From: Halogranum gelatinilyticum
Lineage (GTDB): Archaea > Halobacteriota > Halobacteria > Halobacteriales > Haloferacaceae
Direction: 5' to 3'
NCBI RefSeq assembly: GCF_900103715.1
Contig: NZ_FNHL01000001.1
Span: forward strand, 310,001 to 374,000
Length of the DNA stretch: 64,000 nt
Under the pieces are notes generated by a model. That model saw only the letters and a program-made list of their open reading frames with translations. It did not search any database and was not told where the DNA came from. Below are positions 17,503-25,002 of this stretch, one piece after another. Within the stretch, counting starts at the first letter, position 1, and every line of letters starts with the position of its first letter. The translations under genes were made by a program, and so were the position numbers.

Positions 17503-17526
17503 AGAATTGGATATTCGTAAAATTCT
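17503..17526. promoter_or_regulatory. Candidate Lrp operator between glnA and lrp
   Basis: Inverted repeat AGAATT (17503-17508) and AATTCT (17521-17526) separated by 12 A/T-rich bases. It lies about 75-100 bases upstream of glnA and within 30-50 bases of the lrp start, overlapping the likely lrp TATA region. This is where an autoregulating Lrp that also controls glnA would bind. Promoters are AT-rich anyway, so this is a candidate only. Confidence 0.45.
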
Positions 17527-17553
17527 AATGGGGCGAGAGAGACCCTAGGTGTA

Positions 17554-18012
17554 ATGACGTACGAAAACCTCGACGCCAAACTCATCAATGCACTCCTCGG
17601 CGACGGCCGAGCCAGCCTTCGGAGCCTCGCGGAGAAACTCGACGTCTCCGTCACAACCGTCTCGAATCACCTCCGAGATCTCGAAGACGAAGGTGTCATC
17701 GAAGGATACACACCGAAGATCAACTACGACGCACTCGGCTACGACGTCACGGCCATCATCCAGCTCAAGGTCGAAGGGAGCAAGCTCCCGGACATCACCG
17801 AGCGACTCCGCGAGGAGAAACAGATGATCTCGGTCTACGAAGTCACCGGCGACTACGACGTCATCGCCGTCGGCAAGTTCACCGACACCGACGGGATGAA
17901 CCGCCAGATCAAGGCGCTGCTCACGGACGCGGACATCCGCGAGTCCAACACCAGCGTCGTCCTGAACTCCGTCGTCGAGAACGAGCAGTTCCAGCTCGAC
18001 ATTCAGGAGTAG
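17554..18012 (+). CDS. lrp: Lrp/AsnC-family transcriptional regulator
   Basis: A 152-residue regulator. The N-terminal winged HTH ([43 protein letters not shown]) is followed by a RAM/ActR-type effector domain with [17 protein letters not shown]. Lrp-type proteins form dimers to octamers and respond to amino acids. The gene is divergent from glnA; in haloarchaea an Lrp next to glnA is thought to regulate it. An AT-rich tract (17517-17526) about 30 bases before the ATG suggests a leaderless mRNA. Effector unknown; glutamine or another amino acid is inferred from context. Confidence 0.95.
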   Translation: MTYENLDAKLINALLGDGRASLRSLAEKLDVSVTTVSNHLRDLEDEGVIEGYTPKINYDALGYDVTAIIQLKVEGSKLPDITERLREEKQMISVYEVTGDYDVIAVGKFTDTDGMNRQIKALLTDADIRESNTSVVLNSVVENEQFQLDIQE

Positions 18013-18025
18013 ACCGCCGCACTCA

Positions 18026-18088
18026 CTCTCGTAGCTTCACAGCCGACAGCGATGTCTCTCGCTCTCGCAGCCTCACAGCCGACAGCGA
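18026..18088. repeat. 27-bp direct repeat after lrp
   Basis: Two copies, 18026-18052 and 18062-18088 (period 36), share CACAGCCGACAGCGA and differ at two positions. The repeat lies between convergent lrp and the small zinc protein, in a place where termination signals would be expected. Confidence 0.85.
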
Positions 18089-18091
18089 CGC

Positions 18092-18247
18092 CTACACCAG
18101 ATAGTCGGTGATGTTGTCCATGTCGGTTCGGCAGAACGGGCAGCGGTAGCGCGTACTGAATCCCCCCGAACGCACTGTCGTCGTCTTTCCCTCCAGTTCG
18201 TGCATCCCGATGTCCCGGCTACAGTCGGGACAGTGTATCTTGGGCAC
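18092..18247 (-). CDS. Small zinc-ribbon protein (HVO_0758-like), 51 aa
   Basis: A 51-residue frame, GTG at 18247 opening MPKIHCPDCSRDIGMHE, with two Cys pairs, CPDC (6-9) and CPFC (36-39), that fit a small zinc ribbon. The remainder is KTTTVRSGGFSTRYR and an acidic tail DMDNITDYLV. It strongly resembles the haloarchaeal micro-protein family I recall as the HVO_0758 zinc-finger family. A TTG 9 bases upstream is an alternative start. Such proteins are generally proposed to bind nucleic acid or protein partners; function unknown. Convergent with lrp. Confidence 0.85.
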   Translation of the reverse strand: MPKIHCPDCSRDIGMHELEGKTTTVRSGGFSTRYRCPFCRTDMDNITDYLV

Positions 18248-18448
18248 GTGTACCAAGAACCGAAACAGCGGGTTAAATCCTCCGCTAATTGTAACGGATG
18301 TTTATCTTTCTTCTTGACTAGACAGTCGTCTCACACGAACGCTTCGGGCTGATGCCCGCAGGGGGCTCTTAGAAGTCGGCCTGCGAACACCTTTTACTCG
18401 CTCACTCCGTTCGCTCGCAAACTGTCGATGAAAAGACCGCAGGACCGC
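18248..18448. other. Intergenic region between small zinc protein and aminopeptidase
   Basis: About 200 bases without a gene. The left part is AT-rich (around 18272-18325, TAATTGTAAC, GTTTATCTTTC) and would hold the promoter of the zinc protein. The right part carries the aminopeptidase 3'-end relic and a CTCGCTCACTCCGTTCGCTCG purine/pyrimidine-skewed tract. Confidence 0.55.
18369..18390 (-). repeat. Relic copy of the aminopeptidase 3' end
   Basis: Read on the minus strand, 18369-18390 matches the last ~21 bases of the aminopeptidase gene (18449-18469), including the TAA stop, with two substitutions and one inserted base (shared core GACTTCTAA). The copies are separated by an 80-base offset containing a CGCTC-rich tract and CCTTTTAC. 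Unlike the similar cases at 33435 and 63083, the frame is broken here. Confidence 0.6.
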
Positions 18449-19531
18449 TTAGAAGTCGTCCTCGAAGACGAAGGTGCCGTCGCGCTGGACGACCTCGCCG
18501 TCGACCTCGATGACCGACTCCTCGCTCATGTCGACGATCATGTCGACGTGTTCGGCGCTCTCGTTGAGTTCGTTCTCGTCGCCCACGGTCTCGGGGTAGG
18601 CCGACCCGACGGCCATGTGGACGGTGTCGCCCATCTTCTCGTCGAAGAGCATGTTGTAGGTGAACTGGTCGATGGCGCGGTTCATGCCGATACCGAGTTC
18701 GCCGAGGTAGCGCGCGCCCTCGTCGGTGTCGAGGATGCCCGTCAACAGCTCCTCGTTGCGGTCGGCGCTGTGGCCGACGACCTTGCCGTCCTCGAACGTC
18801 AGGCGCGCACCCTCGATCTCGCGGCCGTAGCGGTACAGCGGCATGTCGAAGTGGACCTCGCCCTCGACGCTGTCCTTGACGGGCGCGGTGAAGACCTCGC
18901 CGCCGGGGAGGTTCTTCTCGCCGTAGTCGTTGAGCGTCGAGTTGCCCGCGACCGACATCGTCAGGTCGGTGTCGTCGCCGCTTCTGATGCGGACCTCGTC
19001 AGCGTCGTCCATGATCTCGACCATCTGCGCCTGGAACTCGCGCTGCTCGTCCCAGTCTTTGTTGACGGCGTCCCAGACGAAGTTCTCGTAGCCCTCAGTG
19101 CTCATACCCGCGAGTTGGGCGTAGCCACCCGTGGGATACTGCGTGAGACACCAGCGCGTCGAGAGCCGTTCCTTCTGGACCGGCTGGTAGGCGCGGCGGT
19201 AGGCGGCGTTGGTCTCGGGGGCGACGTCGCTCTTCTCGGAGGGGTTCGGCCCGGCACGGGCGAGGATGACGACGTCGGCCTCCTCGTACATCGCGAGATG
19301 GTGACTTGGCGTGTCGAAGTCGTCCTCGCGTGCGCGAAGGAACGCACGGTCGGCACGGTCGGAGTAGTTCAGATAGAGCGGGTTCGCGCCGCGGTCACCG
19401 ATGAGCTCGTGGAGGGCGACGCCGAGGTCCTCGGCTTCCGACGGGAGGTAGACAACGACGTTGTCCCCCGCCTGGATGTCTGTCGAGTGGTCGACGATGA
19501 TTTCTGCGTGTTCACGGATTCGCGCGTCCAT
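18449..19531 (-). CDS. M29-type aminopeptidase
   Basis: A 360-residue cytoplasmic metallo-aminopeptidase of the thermophilic M29 (AmpS/AmpT) family. Supporting blocks: AGDNVVVYLPSEAEDL, the metal-binding region GGEVFTAPVKDSVEGEVHFDMPLYRYG, GARYLGELGIGMNRAIDQFTYNMLFDEKMGDTVHMAVGSAYPET (Glu, His and Asp ligands), and HVDMIVDMS near the end. It removes N-terminal residues from peptides. ATG 19531 (MDARIREHAE) is preferred over upstream in-frame starts, which lack conservation and run into the promoter. The extreme C terminus FEDDF is echoed downstream at 18369. Confidence 0.92.
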   Translation of the reverse strand: MDARIREHAEIIVDHSTDIQAGDNVVVYLPSEAEDLGVALHELIGDRGANPLYLNYSDRADRAFLRAREDDFDTPSHHLAMYEEADVVILARAGPNPSEKSDVAPETNAAYRRAYQPVQKERLSTRWCLTQYPTGGYAQLAGMSTEGYENFVWDAVNKDWDEQREFQAQMVEIMDDADEVRIRSGDDTDLTMSVAGNSTLNDYGEKNLPGGEVFTAPVKDSVEGEVHFDMPLYRYGREIEGARLTFEDGKVVGHSADRNEELLTGILDTDEGARYLGELGIGMNRAIDQFTYNMLFDEKMGDTVHMAVGSAYPETVGDENELNESAEHVDMIVDMSEESVIEVDGEVVQRDGTFVFEDDF

Positions 19532-19653
19532 AACGGTTCTTCCGAGGGCCGGGGGATGGGCCTTTCGGGTTCTCGTGCCCTTCGAAACCAACGGGCGCTC
19601 ACACTGCTCACGTGGTCTCTATATGCTCAGCCAACGACATCTGTGTCGTGGCA

Positions 19654-20529
19654 ATGTCTTCCGACTCTCGCACTCCGCTCACCACGTTCACCGTCTCCCG
19701 CCAGACCGCGCTCGAGTGGACCGGCCTCGGCACCGCCGGCTTCGTCGTCGCGCTGTTCGTCCTCGGCGGTCTCTACGGTGTCGTCCACGGCACGGCCTCC
19801 CTCGGCGTCAACGTGGACGCCGAGAACGTCGGCGGCGTCGCCGTCGGTGGTCTCGTCCTCCTCGTGCTCTCGGCCGGACTCATCGTGGTCCACGAACTGC
19901 TCCACGGCGTCGCGATGAAACGCTACGGCGGCGACCCCCGCTACGGCGCGGGCATTGCCCACTTCGTCCTCCCGTACGCCTACGCGACGAGCGACACCGA
20001 GTTCACCCGAAACCAGTTTATCGTCATCGCGCTGGTGCCGCTCGTCGTCATCACGGCTGTCGGCGTCCCGGTGATGCTCGCGTTCGACCTCCCCATCCTG
20101 CTCGTTCCCCTCGCGCTCAACGTCGGCGGCGCGGTCGGCGACCTCTGGATGGTCCGCCTGCTGCTTCGCTATCCCGCAGACGTCGACGTCCACGACGACG
20201 TGACCGGGCTCCGCGTCTTCGGCGACGCCGAGTTCGCCCCCGTCGACAGTCCGCGGACCGTCCTCCGGAGCAGTCTCGTCGGCTTCGGCGTGGTCCTCGG
20301 GTTGAGCTTCCTCGCGGCCATGCTCGCGCCGATGCTCCTCGACATCGCCGGTGTCACGTCGCTCTCGCTGGGTCCCGCGGGCACCCCGTGGAGCCTCCTC
20401 CAGTTCGAGAGCGGTCCCGACGGCTTCTCCAGCACGTTCGGTCTCGGCGGTCTCCTCGGTCTGAGCGCGGCTGCCGGTCTCGCCTACGGCCTGCTCACGG
20501 CCGGTCGCGGCCGACGCCGCTCGGCCTGA
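19654..20529 (+). CDS. DUF3267 membrane protein with HExxH-like motif
   Basis: A 291-residue membrane protein. Helices are at about 22-45 and 58-78, then VVHELLHGVAMKRYGGDPRYG (an HELLH zinc-protease-like motif of the DUF3267 family), then several more hydrophobic segments to the C terminus. The LLxGG and PYAYATSDTEFTRNQF blocks are usual for this group, which resembles site-2 protease-like folds, but proteolytic activity has not been shown. ATG 19654 is preferred to the in-frame GTG at 19612. Function unknown. Confidence 0.83.
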   Translation: MSSDSRTPLTTFTVSRQTALEWTGLGTAGFVVALFVLGGLYGVVHGTASLGVNVDAENVGGVAVGGLVLLVLSAGLIVVHELLHGVAMKRYGGDPRYGAGIAHFVLPYAYATSDTEFTRNQFIVIALVPLVVITAVGVPVMLAFDLPILLVPLALNVGGAVGDLWMVRLLLRYPADVDVHDDVTGLRVFGDAEFAPVDSPRTVLRSSLVGFGVVLGLSFLAAMLAPMLLDIAGVTSLSLGPAGTPWSLLQFESGPDGFSSTFGLGGLLGLSAAAGLAYGLLTAGRGRRRSA

Positions 20530-20562
20530 ACGCTGTTCACGACCACGACCTATTTCCACTCA

Positions 20563-20577
20563 CCCCCGAATTGGGGG
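20563..20577. promoter_or_regulatory. G/C inverted repeat just before threonine aldolase start
   Basis: CCCCC and GGGGG arms around GAATT, ending 2 bases before the ATG at 20580. A TATTT box at about 20550 would place transcription start at or near the ATG, so the repeat probably lies between TATA and start as DNA rather than in the mRNA. It is a possible operator. Confidence 0.45.
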
Positions 20578-20579
20578 AC

Positions 20580-21599
20580 ATGATCGACCTCCGCAGCGAC
20601 ACCGTCACGATGCCGAGCGACGCCATGCGTGATGCGGCCCGCGACGCCGACGTCGGCGACGACGTCTACGGCGACGACCCGACCGTCAACGAACTCGAAG
20701 CCCGCGCCGCCGACCTCGTCGGCACCGAAGACGCCCTCTACGTCCCGACGGGCACGATGGGCAACCAGATCGCCGCCCGCACGCACACCCAGCGGGGCCA
20801 AGAGATCCTCGTCGACGACCAAGCCCACGTCGTCAAGTGGGAACTCGGCGGTCTCGCACAGCTCTCGGGACTGCAGGTCCGCACCGTCGACTGCGGCGAG
20901 CGCGCCGTGCCGACGCCCGAGCAAGTACGAACGAACCTCGTCGCCGAGGACCTCCACCGCCCCGGCACGGGGCTGCTCTCGCTCGAAAACACCCACAACA
21001 GTCGTGGCGGTGTCGCCGTCCCGGTCGAACACGTCGAGGCCGCCGCGGAGGCGGCCCATGCTCACGACGTGCCGGTCCATCTCGACGGCGCGCGCGTCTT
21101 CAACGCCGCTATCGCCCTCGACGTCGACCCGAAAGAACTCGTCGAACCGGTCGACAGCGTGATGTTCTGTCTCTCGAAGGGACTCGGCGCGCCGGTCGGC
21201 TCCATCGTCGCTGGTACAGAGGAGTTCGTCGCTCGCGCGCGTCGCACGCGCAAGCTCCTCGGCGGTGGGATGCGACAGGCCGGCATCATCGCCGCACCCG
21301 GCCTCCTCGCGCTCGACAACGTCGACCGCCTCGCGGATGACCACGCCAACGCCCAGGCACTCGCGGACGGGCTGGACGACCTCCCGGGGCTTTCGGTCGC
21401 CGACCCCGACACCAACATCGTCGTCGTCGACAGTGAGGGTGCGGGCATGACGGGTGACGCGTTCGCCGAAGCCTGCACCGAGGCGGGTGTCGGCTGCGGC
21501 GCGTTCGGCGAGCACACGACGCGCTTCTGTACGAACTGGGACGTCTCCCGCGAGGACGTCGACGCGGCGGTCGACCGCATCGCCCGCGTCGTCGCGTAG
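20580..21599 (+). CDS. L-threonine aldolase (low-specificity, PLP-dependent)
   Basis: A 339-residue fold-type I PLP enzyme that cleaves threonine or allo-threonine to glycine and acetaldehyde. Start MIDLRSDTVTMPSDAMRDA and GDDVYGDDPTVNELE are diagnostic; VPTGTMGNQIA, HVVKWELGG, ENTHNSRGG and HLDGARVFNAA follow. FCLSKGLGAPVGS carries the PLP lysine. RKLLGGGMRQAGI is the usual C-terminal block. The ATG is 2 bases after a G/C inverted repeat. The ACT-domain gene begins on the base after its stop, implying an operon and possibly amino-acid-responsive regulation. Confidence 0.95.
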   Translation: MIDLRSDTVTMPSDAMRDAARDADVGDDVYGDDPTVNELEARAADLVGTEDALYVPTGTMGNQIAARTHTQRGQEILVDDQAHVVKWELGGLAQLSGLQVRTVDCGERAVPTPEQVRTNLVAEDLHRPGTGLLSLENTHNSRGGVAVPVEHVEAAAEAAHAHDVPVHLDGARVFNAAIALDVDPKELVEPVDSVMFCLSKGLGAPVGSIVAGTEEFVARARRTRKLLGGGMRQAGIIAAPGLLALDNVDRLADDHANAQALADGLDDLPGLSVADPDTNIVVVDSEGAGMTGDAFAEACTEAGVGCGAFGEHTTRFCTNWDVSREDVDAAVDRIARVVA

Positions 21600-22007
21600 A
21601 TGGGGCCGTTGGACCCCGTGGCGGTCTTGGACGACTGCACCGTCGAAGTCGCCGCCGAACGCTACGCCGTGGTCACTACGGATGGCGAGTGCGACGTCTC
21701 GGGGACCTTCGCGACCATCGACGACGGCCGAGAGGTGACGCACGTGCTCACCGAGACACGGCTGGCCGAGAGTCGAATCGAGACGCTCGACGTCGAATCC
21801 GGCTGGACGCTCCTCACCTTCGACGCCGTCCTGCCGTTCGACCTCGTCGGCTTCCTCGCCGTCGTCGCCTCGGCACTCGCCGACGCCGGGGTGTCGATCT
21901 TTGCACTCTCGGCGTATTCGACGGACCACGTACTGGTCAAAGAGGACGACGTGGAGACCGCGCTGGCGACGCTCGCAGAGTTGGGCTGTGAAATTCGGCG
22001 GCTGTGA
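21600..22007 (+). CDS. ACT-domain protein
   Basis: A 135-residue protein starting at the very next base after the threonine aldolase stop. The C-terminal half has an ACT-like beta-alpha-beta pattern: WTLLTFDAVLPFDLVGFLAVVASALADAGVSIFALSAYSTDHVLVKE, with the Gly/Ser loop AGVSI that usually contacts an amino-acid ligand. The N-terminal half (CTVEVAAERYAVV) is probably a second, degenerate ACT-like unit, as in CASTOR/YkgK-like proteins. An amino-acid sensor for the upstream enzyme is a reasonable inference; no catalytic domain is present. Confidence 0.85.
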   Translation: MGPLDPVAVLDDCTVEVAAERYAVVTTDGECDVSGTFATIDDGREVTHVLTETRLAESRIETLDVESGWTLLTFDAVLPFDLVGFLAVVASALADAGVSIFALSAYSTDHVLVKEDDVETALATLAELGCEIRRL

Positions 22008-22017
22008 GCGTCTCGGT

Positions 22018-22530
22018 TCAGAACAGCGCGTAGCCGTTGAGTTGGACGATGCTGTAGTTCAACACGGTCGCGAAGCAGCCCCACAGGAGGTAGGGGACGA
22101 GCAGGGCGGCCGCCCGGCGGTCGACCCGCGCGAACGCGGCGATGGTACCGACGACGGCGACGACGAGCGCGAGGATGATCCAGAGGGCGAGGACCGGCCG
22201 CTGGAGGGTGAAGAACGCGGGCGTCCACGCCACGTTGAAGACGAACTGGCCGACGAACGCGCCCAGTGCGAGTTTGACGTCCTGTCGCTCGATACCGACG
22301 TTCCAGACGCGCCAGACCGCGATGCCCATCAGCGTAAACAGGAGCGTCCAGACGACGCCGAACGTCACCGGCGGCGGATAGAACCAGGGTTTGTCGAGCG
22401 CGGCGAACCACGCGCTGTTCGGGCCACCGAGGACGGCCGGGACCGCGCCGACGATGTTGACGAGGACGACGAAGCCGACGAGCGTCGCCCAGTCGCGACG
22501 GCCACTGGGGAGGCCGCGTGTGAGTTCCAT
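22018..22530 (-). CDS. tspO: TspO/MBR-family membrane protein
   Basis: A 170-residue, five-helix tryptophan-rich sensory protein. The signature NSAWFAALDKPWFYPPPVTFGVVWTLLFTLMGIAVW lies in the first half; NVAWTPAFFTLQRP and ALLVPYLLWGCFATVLNYSI follow. TspO proteins bind porphyrins and cholesterol-like ligands and are implicated in stress or light responses. The gene is convergent with the ACT gene and downstream of the histidine kinase, separated by about 40 bases, so co-transcription with the kinase is possible. Confidence 0.94.
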   Translation of the reverse strand: MELTRGLPSGRRDWATLVGFVVLVNIVGAVPAVLGGPNSAWFAALDKPWFYPPPVTFGVVWTLLFTLMGIAVWRVWNVGIERQDVKLALGAFVGQFVFNVAWTPAFFTLQRPVLALWIILALVVAVVGTIAAFARVDRRAAALLVPYLLWGCFATVLNYSIVQLNGYALF

Positions 22531-22569
22531 AGCTCCTGTTGGACGGCCGCGAGCCTGAACGTTGCGTCT

Positions 22570-24870
22570 TCAGACCTCGAACTCGAAGCGCGCGCCGCCC
22601 CCGTCGTCGCCGCCGACCGAGACCGTCCAGCCGTGGGCTTCGGCGATCTGTCGGACGATGGTCAGGCCGAAGCCCGTCCCGTCCGTCGTCGTCGTGTAGC
22701 CCGTCTCGAACACCTCGTCGCGCTCGGCGACGGGGATGCCGTGGCCGTCGTCCTCGACGGCGAACCCCTCGGCGGTGCCCTCGATGCGGACGGCCGACGC
22801 CTCGCCGTGTTCGATGGCGTTCCGAAAGAGGTTGCCGAGCAGTTCGACGAGCCGCGGTTCGTCGGCGTCGAGTGTCAGGCCGGTGTCGACGCTGAGGGTT
22901 GCGTCGGCGGTCGCCAGATGCGTCCAAGCCTCGCGGGCAGCCTCGTCGAGGTCGATCCGGCTCGTCTCGCCGACGACCTTCCCCTTCCGGGCGAGCGTCA
23001 GGAGGTCCTCGACGAGCGCGTTCATCCGGTCGAGCGCGTCGGCGACGCGCTCTAACTCCGCTTCGCCGCCGGTGGCCGTCTCGCGCGCCAGTTCGAGATA
23101 GCCGTCGGCGACGGTCAGCGGGTTCCGCAGGTCGTGGCTGACGATGCTCGCGAACTCGTCGAGCCGTTCGTTCTGTCGCCGGAGCTGCCGTTCCCGCTCT
23201 TTCTGCTCGGTGACGTCGGTGTAGATGGCGTACCCCCCCGAGTTCGTCTCGTCGAGGCTGATGGGGACGACGTGGAGGAGGAAGTCCCGCGGGCCGTCGG
23301 CGGTCTCGCGGCGGACCTCCGCACGGAGGCTCGTTCCGGACTTCAGCCCCTCGTTGAACGTGTTCGCCTCCGTGGCGACCCCGTCGGGGACGATGCGCTC
23401 GTCGATGTTCTCGCCGACGACCTCGTCGGCTCCGTAGCCGAAGACCCGCTCGAACGCCGAGTTGACGCGTTGGACGATGGGTTGGCCGCCCTCGAACTCG
23501 AAGGCGATGGCGGCGTCCGGGATGTTCTCGAACAGCGCGTCGAGGCGGTCGCGCTCGCTGCGAAGCCCCGACTCGGCCTCGATCCGCTTCAGCGTCGCCG
23601 TCACGTGCGAGATGAGCAGCTCCGCCAGTTCGAGGTCGGTCTCGTCGAACCGCCGGGTGTCGCGTGCGACCGCCTGGAAGACGCCCACGTCGTCGATGGG
23701 GACGCTGATGCCCGACCCGAAGACGCCGGAGACGGGTTCGGCGACGGAGTCCTGCTCGATGTCCAGGGTCAGCCGCGACTCGCCGGTCCGGTAGGTCTCG
23801 CCGAGTGCCCCGCGGCCCATCTGGAGTCGGCCGACGTCGACCGGGTCGTCGCGAGCGGCACCCGCCGCCGTGACGAACTCCCCGTCTTCGACGACGAAGA
23901 CGTAGCTCTGGTCGAACTCGAGTATCCCTTCGGCGACCTCGACGGTCCGTTGGAACAGGTCCTCGACGCTCCGGGCGGAGACGAGGTCGGTGACGCCCTC
24001 GTGCAGGCGCGTGATCTTCCGCTCTCTGATGCGGATGCTCTGTTCGGCTTTCAGCCGCGTCAGGGTCTCGGCGACGTGGCCGATGAGCAACTCGGTCAGC
24101 TGGAGGTCCTGTTCGTCGAACATGTCCGGCTCCGTCGCGACGGCCTGAAAGACGCCGTGGTCGCCGATGGCGACGCTGATACCCGACTGGTACTCCGAGC
24201 GGGCCGGTTCGACCTCCGAGGCCTCTTCGACCCGGCGGACCAGCTGTGACTCGCCGGTCCGGTAGGTCTTCCCGGCGATTCCCTCGTCGATGTGCATCGT
24301 CCGCGCACCGCGTTCGGGCGCGTCCGACGAGACCGCTCGCGGGACGATCTTCTCGCCCTCGACGGTGCCGACGTAGCAGATGTCGAACTCGAGGATGTCG
24401 TTGGCGACGTCGACGGTCCGCCGGTACAGCTCGTCGGTCGTCGTCGCACCGACGAGTGTGGTCGTCGCGTCGTGGAGGGCCGTGACGCGGTCGGTGCTCT
24501 CGCGGAGCTGCTGGCGCGTCTCGTGGCCGGTCACCCACCGCAGTTCGTCGAGGAGATGGCTCCGGGTGTCGGCGTCGGTCTCCCCCGGCCGGACGTAGCC
24601 CGCGATGTGCTCGTCCTCGATGAACGCCGAGAGGGGCATCTCGGTGACGACGATGACGGGAATCCGGCCGCGCTTGACGGTCTCGACGACCCCTGGGTCG
24701 AGATTCGGGTCAGTGACGACGAGACAGTCCGGTAGCCGCGCGCCGTTCGCCGGAGCCGACGCTCCCGGCAGACCGACCTGGAGATCGACCTCCGAAACGT
24801 CGGCGAGGAGGTCCGAGAGGGTCGAATCGGTGTCGGCGACGGCTACGCGTAACGGCACTGTCGGTGTCAT
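22570..24870 (-). CDS. Sensor histidine kinase with two GAF domains and a PAS domain
   Basis: A 766-residue soluble kinase. Domain order: a degenerate receiver-like N terminus (LRVAVADTDSTL ... IPVIVVTEMPLSAF ..., about 1-125); GAF-1 (YRRTVDVANDILEFDICYVG); GAF-2 (FQRTVEVAEGILEFDQSYVF); PAS (RLDALFENIPDAAIAF ... ERVFGYGADEVVG); HisKA with the phospho-His in FASIVSHDLRNPLTV; and HATPase (NLFRNAIEHG, EDDGHGIP, TDGTGFGLTIV). The two GAF units look like an internal duplication. No transmembrane helix is seen, so input is probably cytoplasmic (small molecule, light or redox). Start MTPTVPLRVAVAD at 24870 is chosen; TTATG at about 24917-24921 may be the TATA region. No response regulator is adjacent. 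Confidence 0.92.
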   Translation of the reverse strand: MTPTVPLRVAVADTDSTLSDLLADVSEVDLQVGLPGASAPANGARLPDCLVVTDPNLDPGVVETVKRGRIPVIVVTEMPLSAFIEDEHIAGYVRPGETDADTRSHLLDELRWVTGHETRQQLRESTDRVTALHDATTTLVGATTTDELYRRTVDVANDILEFDICYVGTVEGEKIVPRAVSSDAPERGARTMHIDEGIAGKTYRTGESQLVRRVEEASEVEPARSEYQSGISVAIGDHGVFQAVATEPDMFDEQDLQLTELLIGHVAETLTRLKAEQSIRIRERKITRLHEGVTDLVSARSVEDLFQRTVEVAEGILEFDQSYVFVVEDGEFVTAAGAARDDPVDVGRLQMGRGALGETYRTGESRLTLDIEQDSVAEPVSGVFGSGISVPIDDVGVFQAVARDTRRFDETDLELAELLISHVTATLKRIEAESGLRSERDRLDALFENIPDAAIAFEFEGGQPIVQRVNSAFERVFGYGADEVVGENIDERIVPDGVATEANTFNEGLKSGTSLRAEVRRETADGPRDFLLHVVPISLDETNSGGYAIYTDVTEQKERERQLRRQNERLDEFASIVSHDLRNPLTVADGYLELARETATGGEAELERVADALDRMNALVEDLLTLARKGKVVGETSRIDLDEAAREAWTHLATADATLSVDTGLTLDADEPRLVELLGNLFRNAIEHGEASAVRIEGTAEGFAVEDDGHGIPVAERDEVFETGYTTTTDGTGFGLTIVRQIAEAHGWTVSVGGDDGGGARFEFEV

Positions 24871-25002
24871 CTGACGGAACGTATCGATTACCGGAACCAT
24901 GACAATCGGCAGCATAAGGGTTGTGGTGGCCTCGTCGCCGCGACAGCCCGGAACTCGGATTCCCGGAACTGTTTTACCCGGGCGTCGGCCACATAAAAGA
25001 CA

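Noticed and set aside
19461-20579. Long in-frame extension upstream of threonine aldolase
   Set aside because: Arg-rich shadow of the DUF3267 gene on another frame; the family start MIDLRSDTV coincides with ATG 20580.
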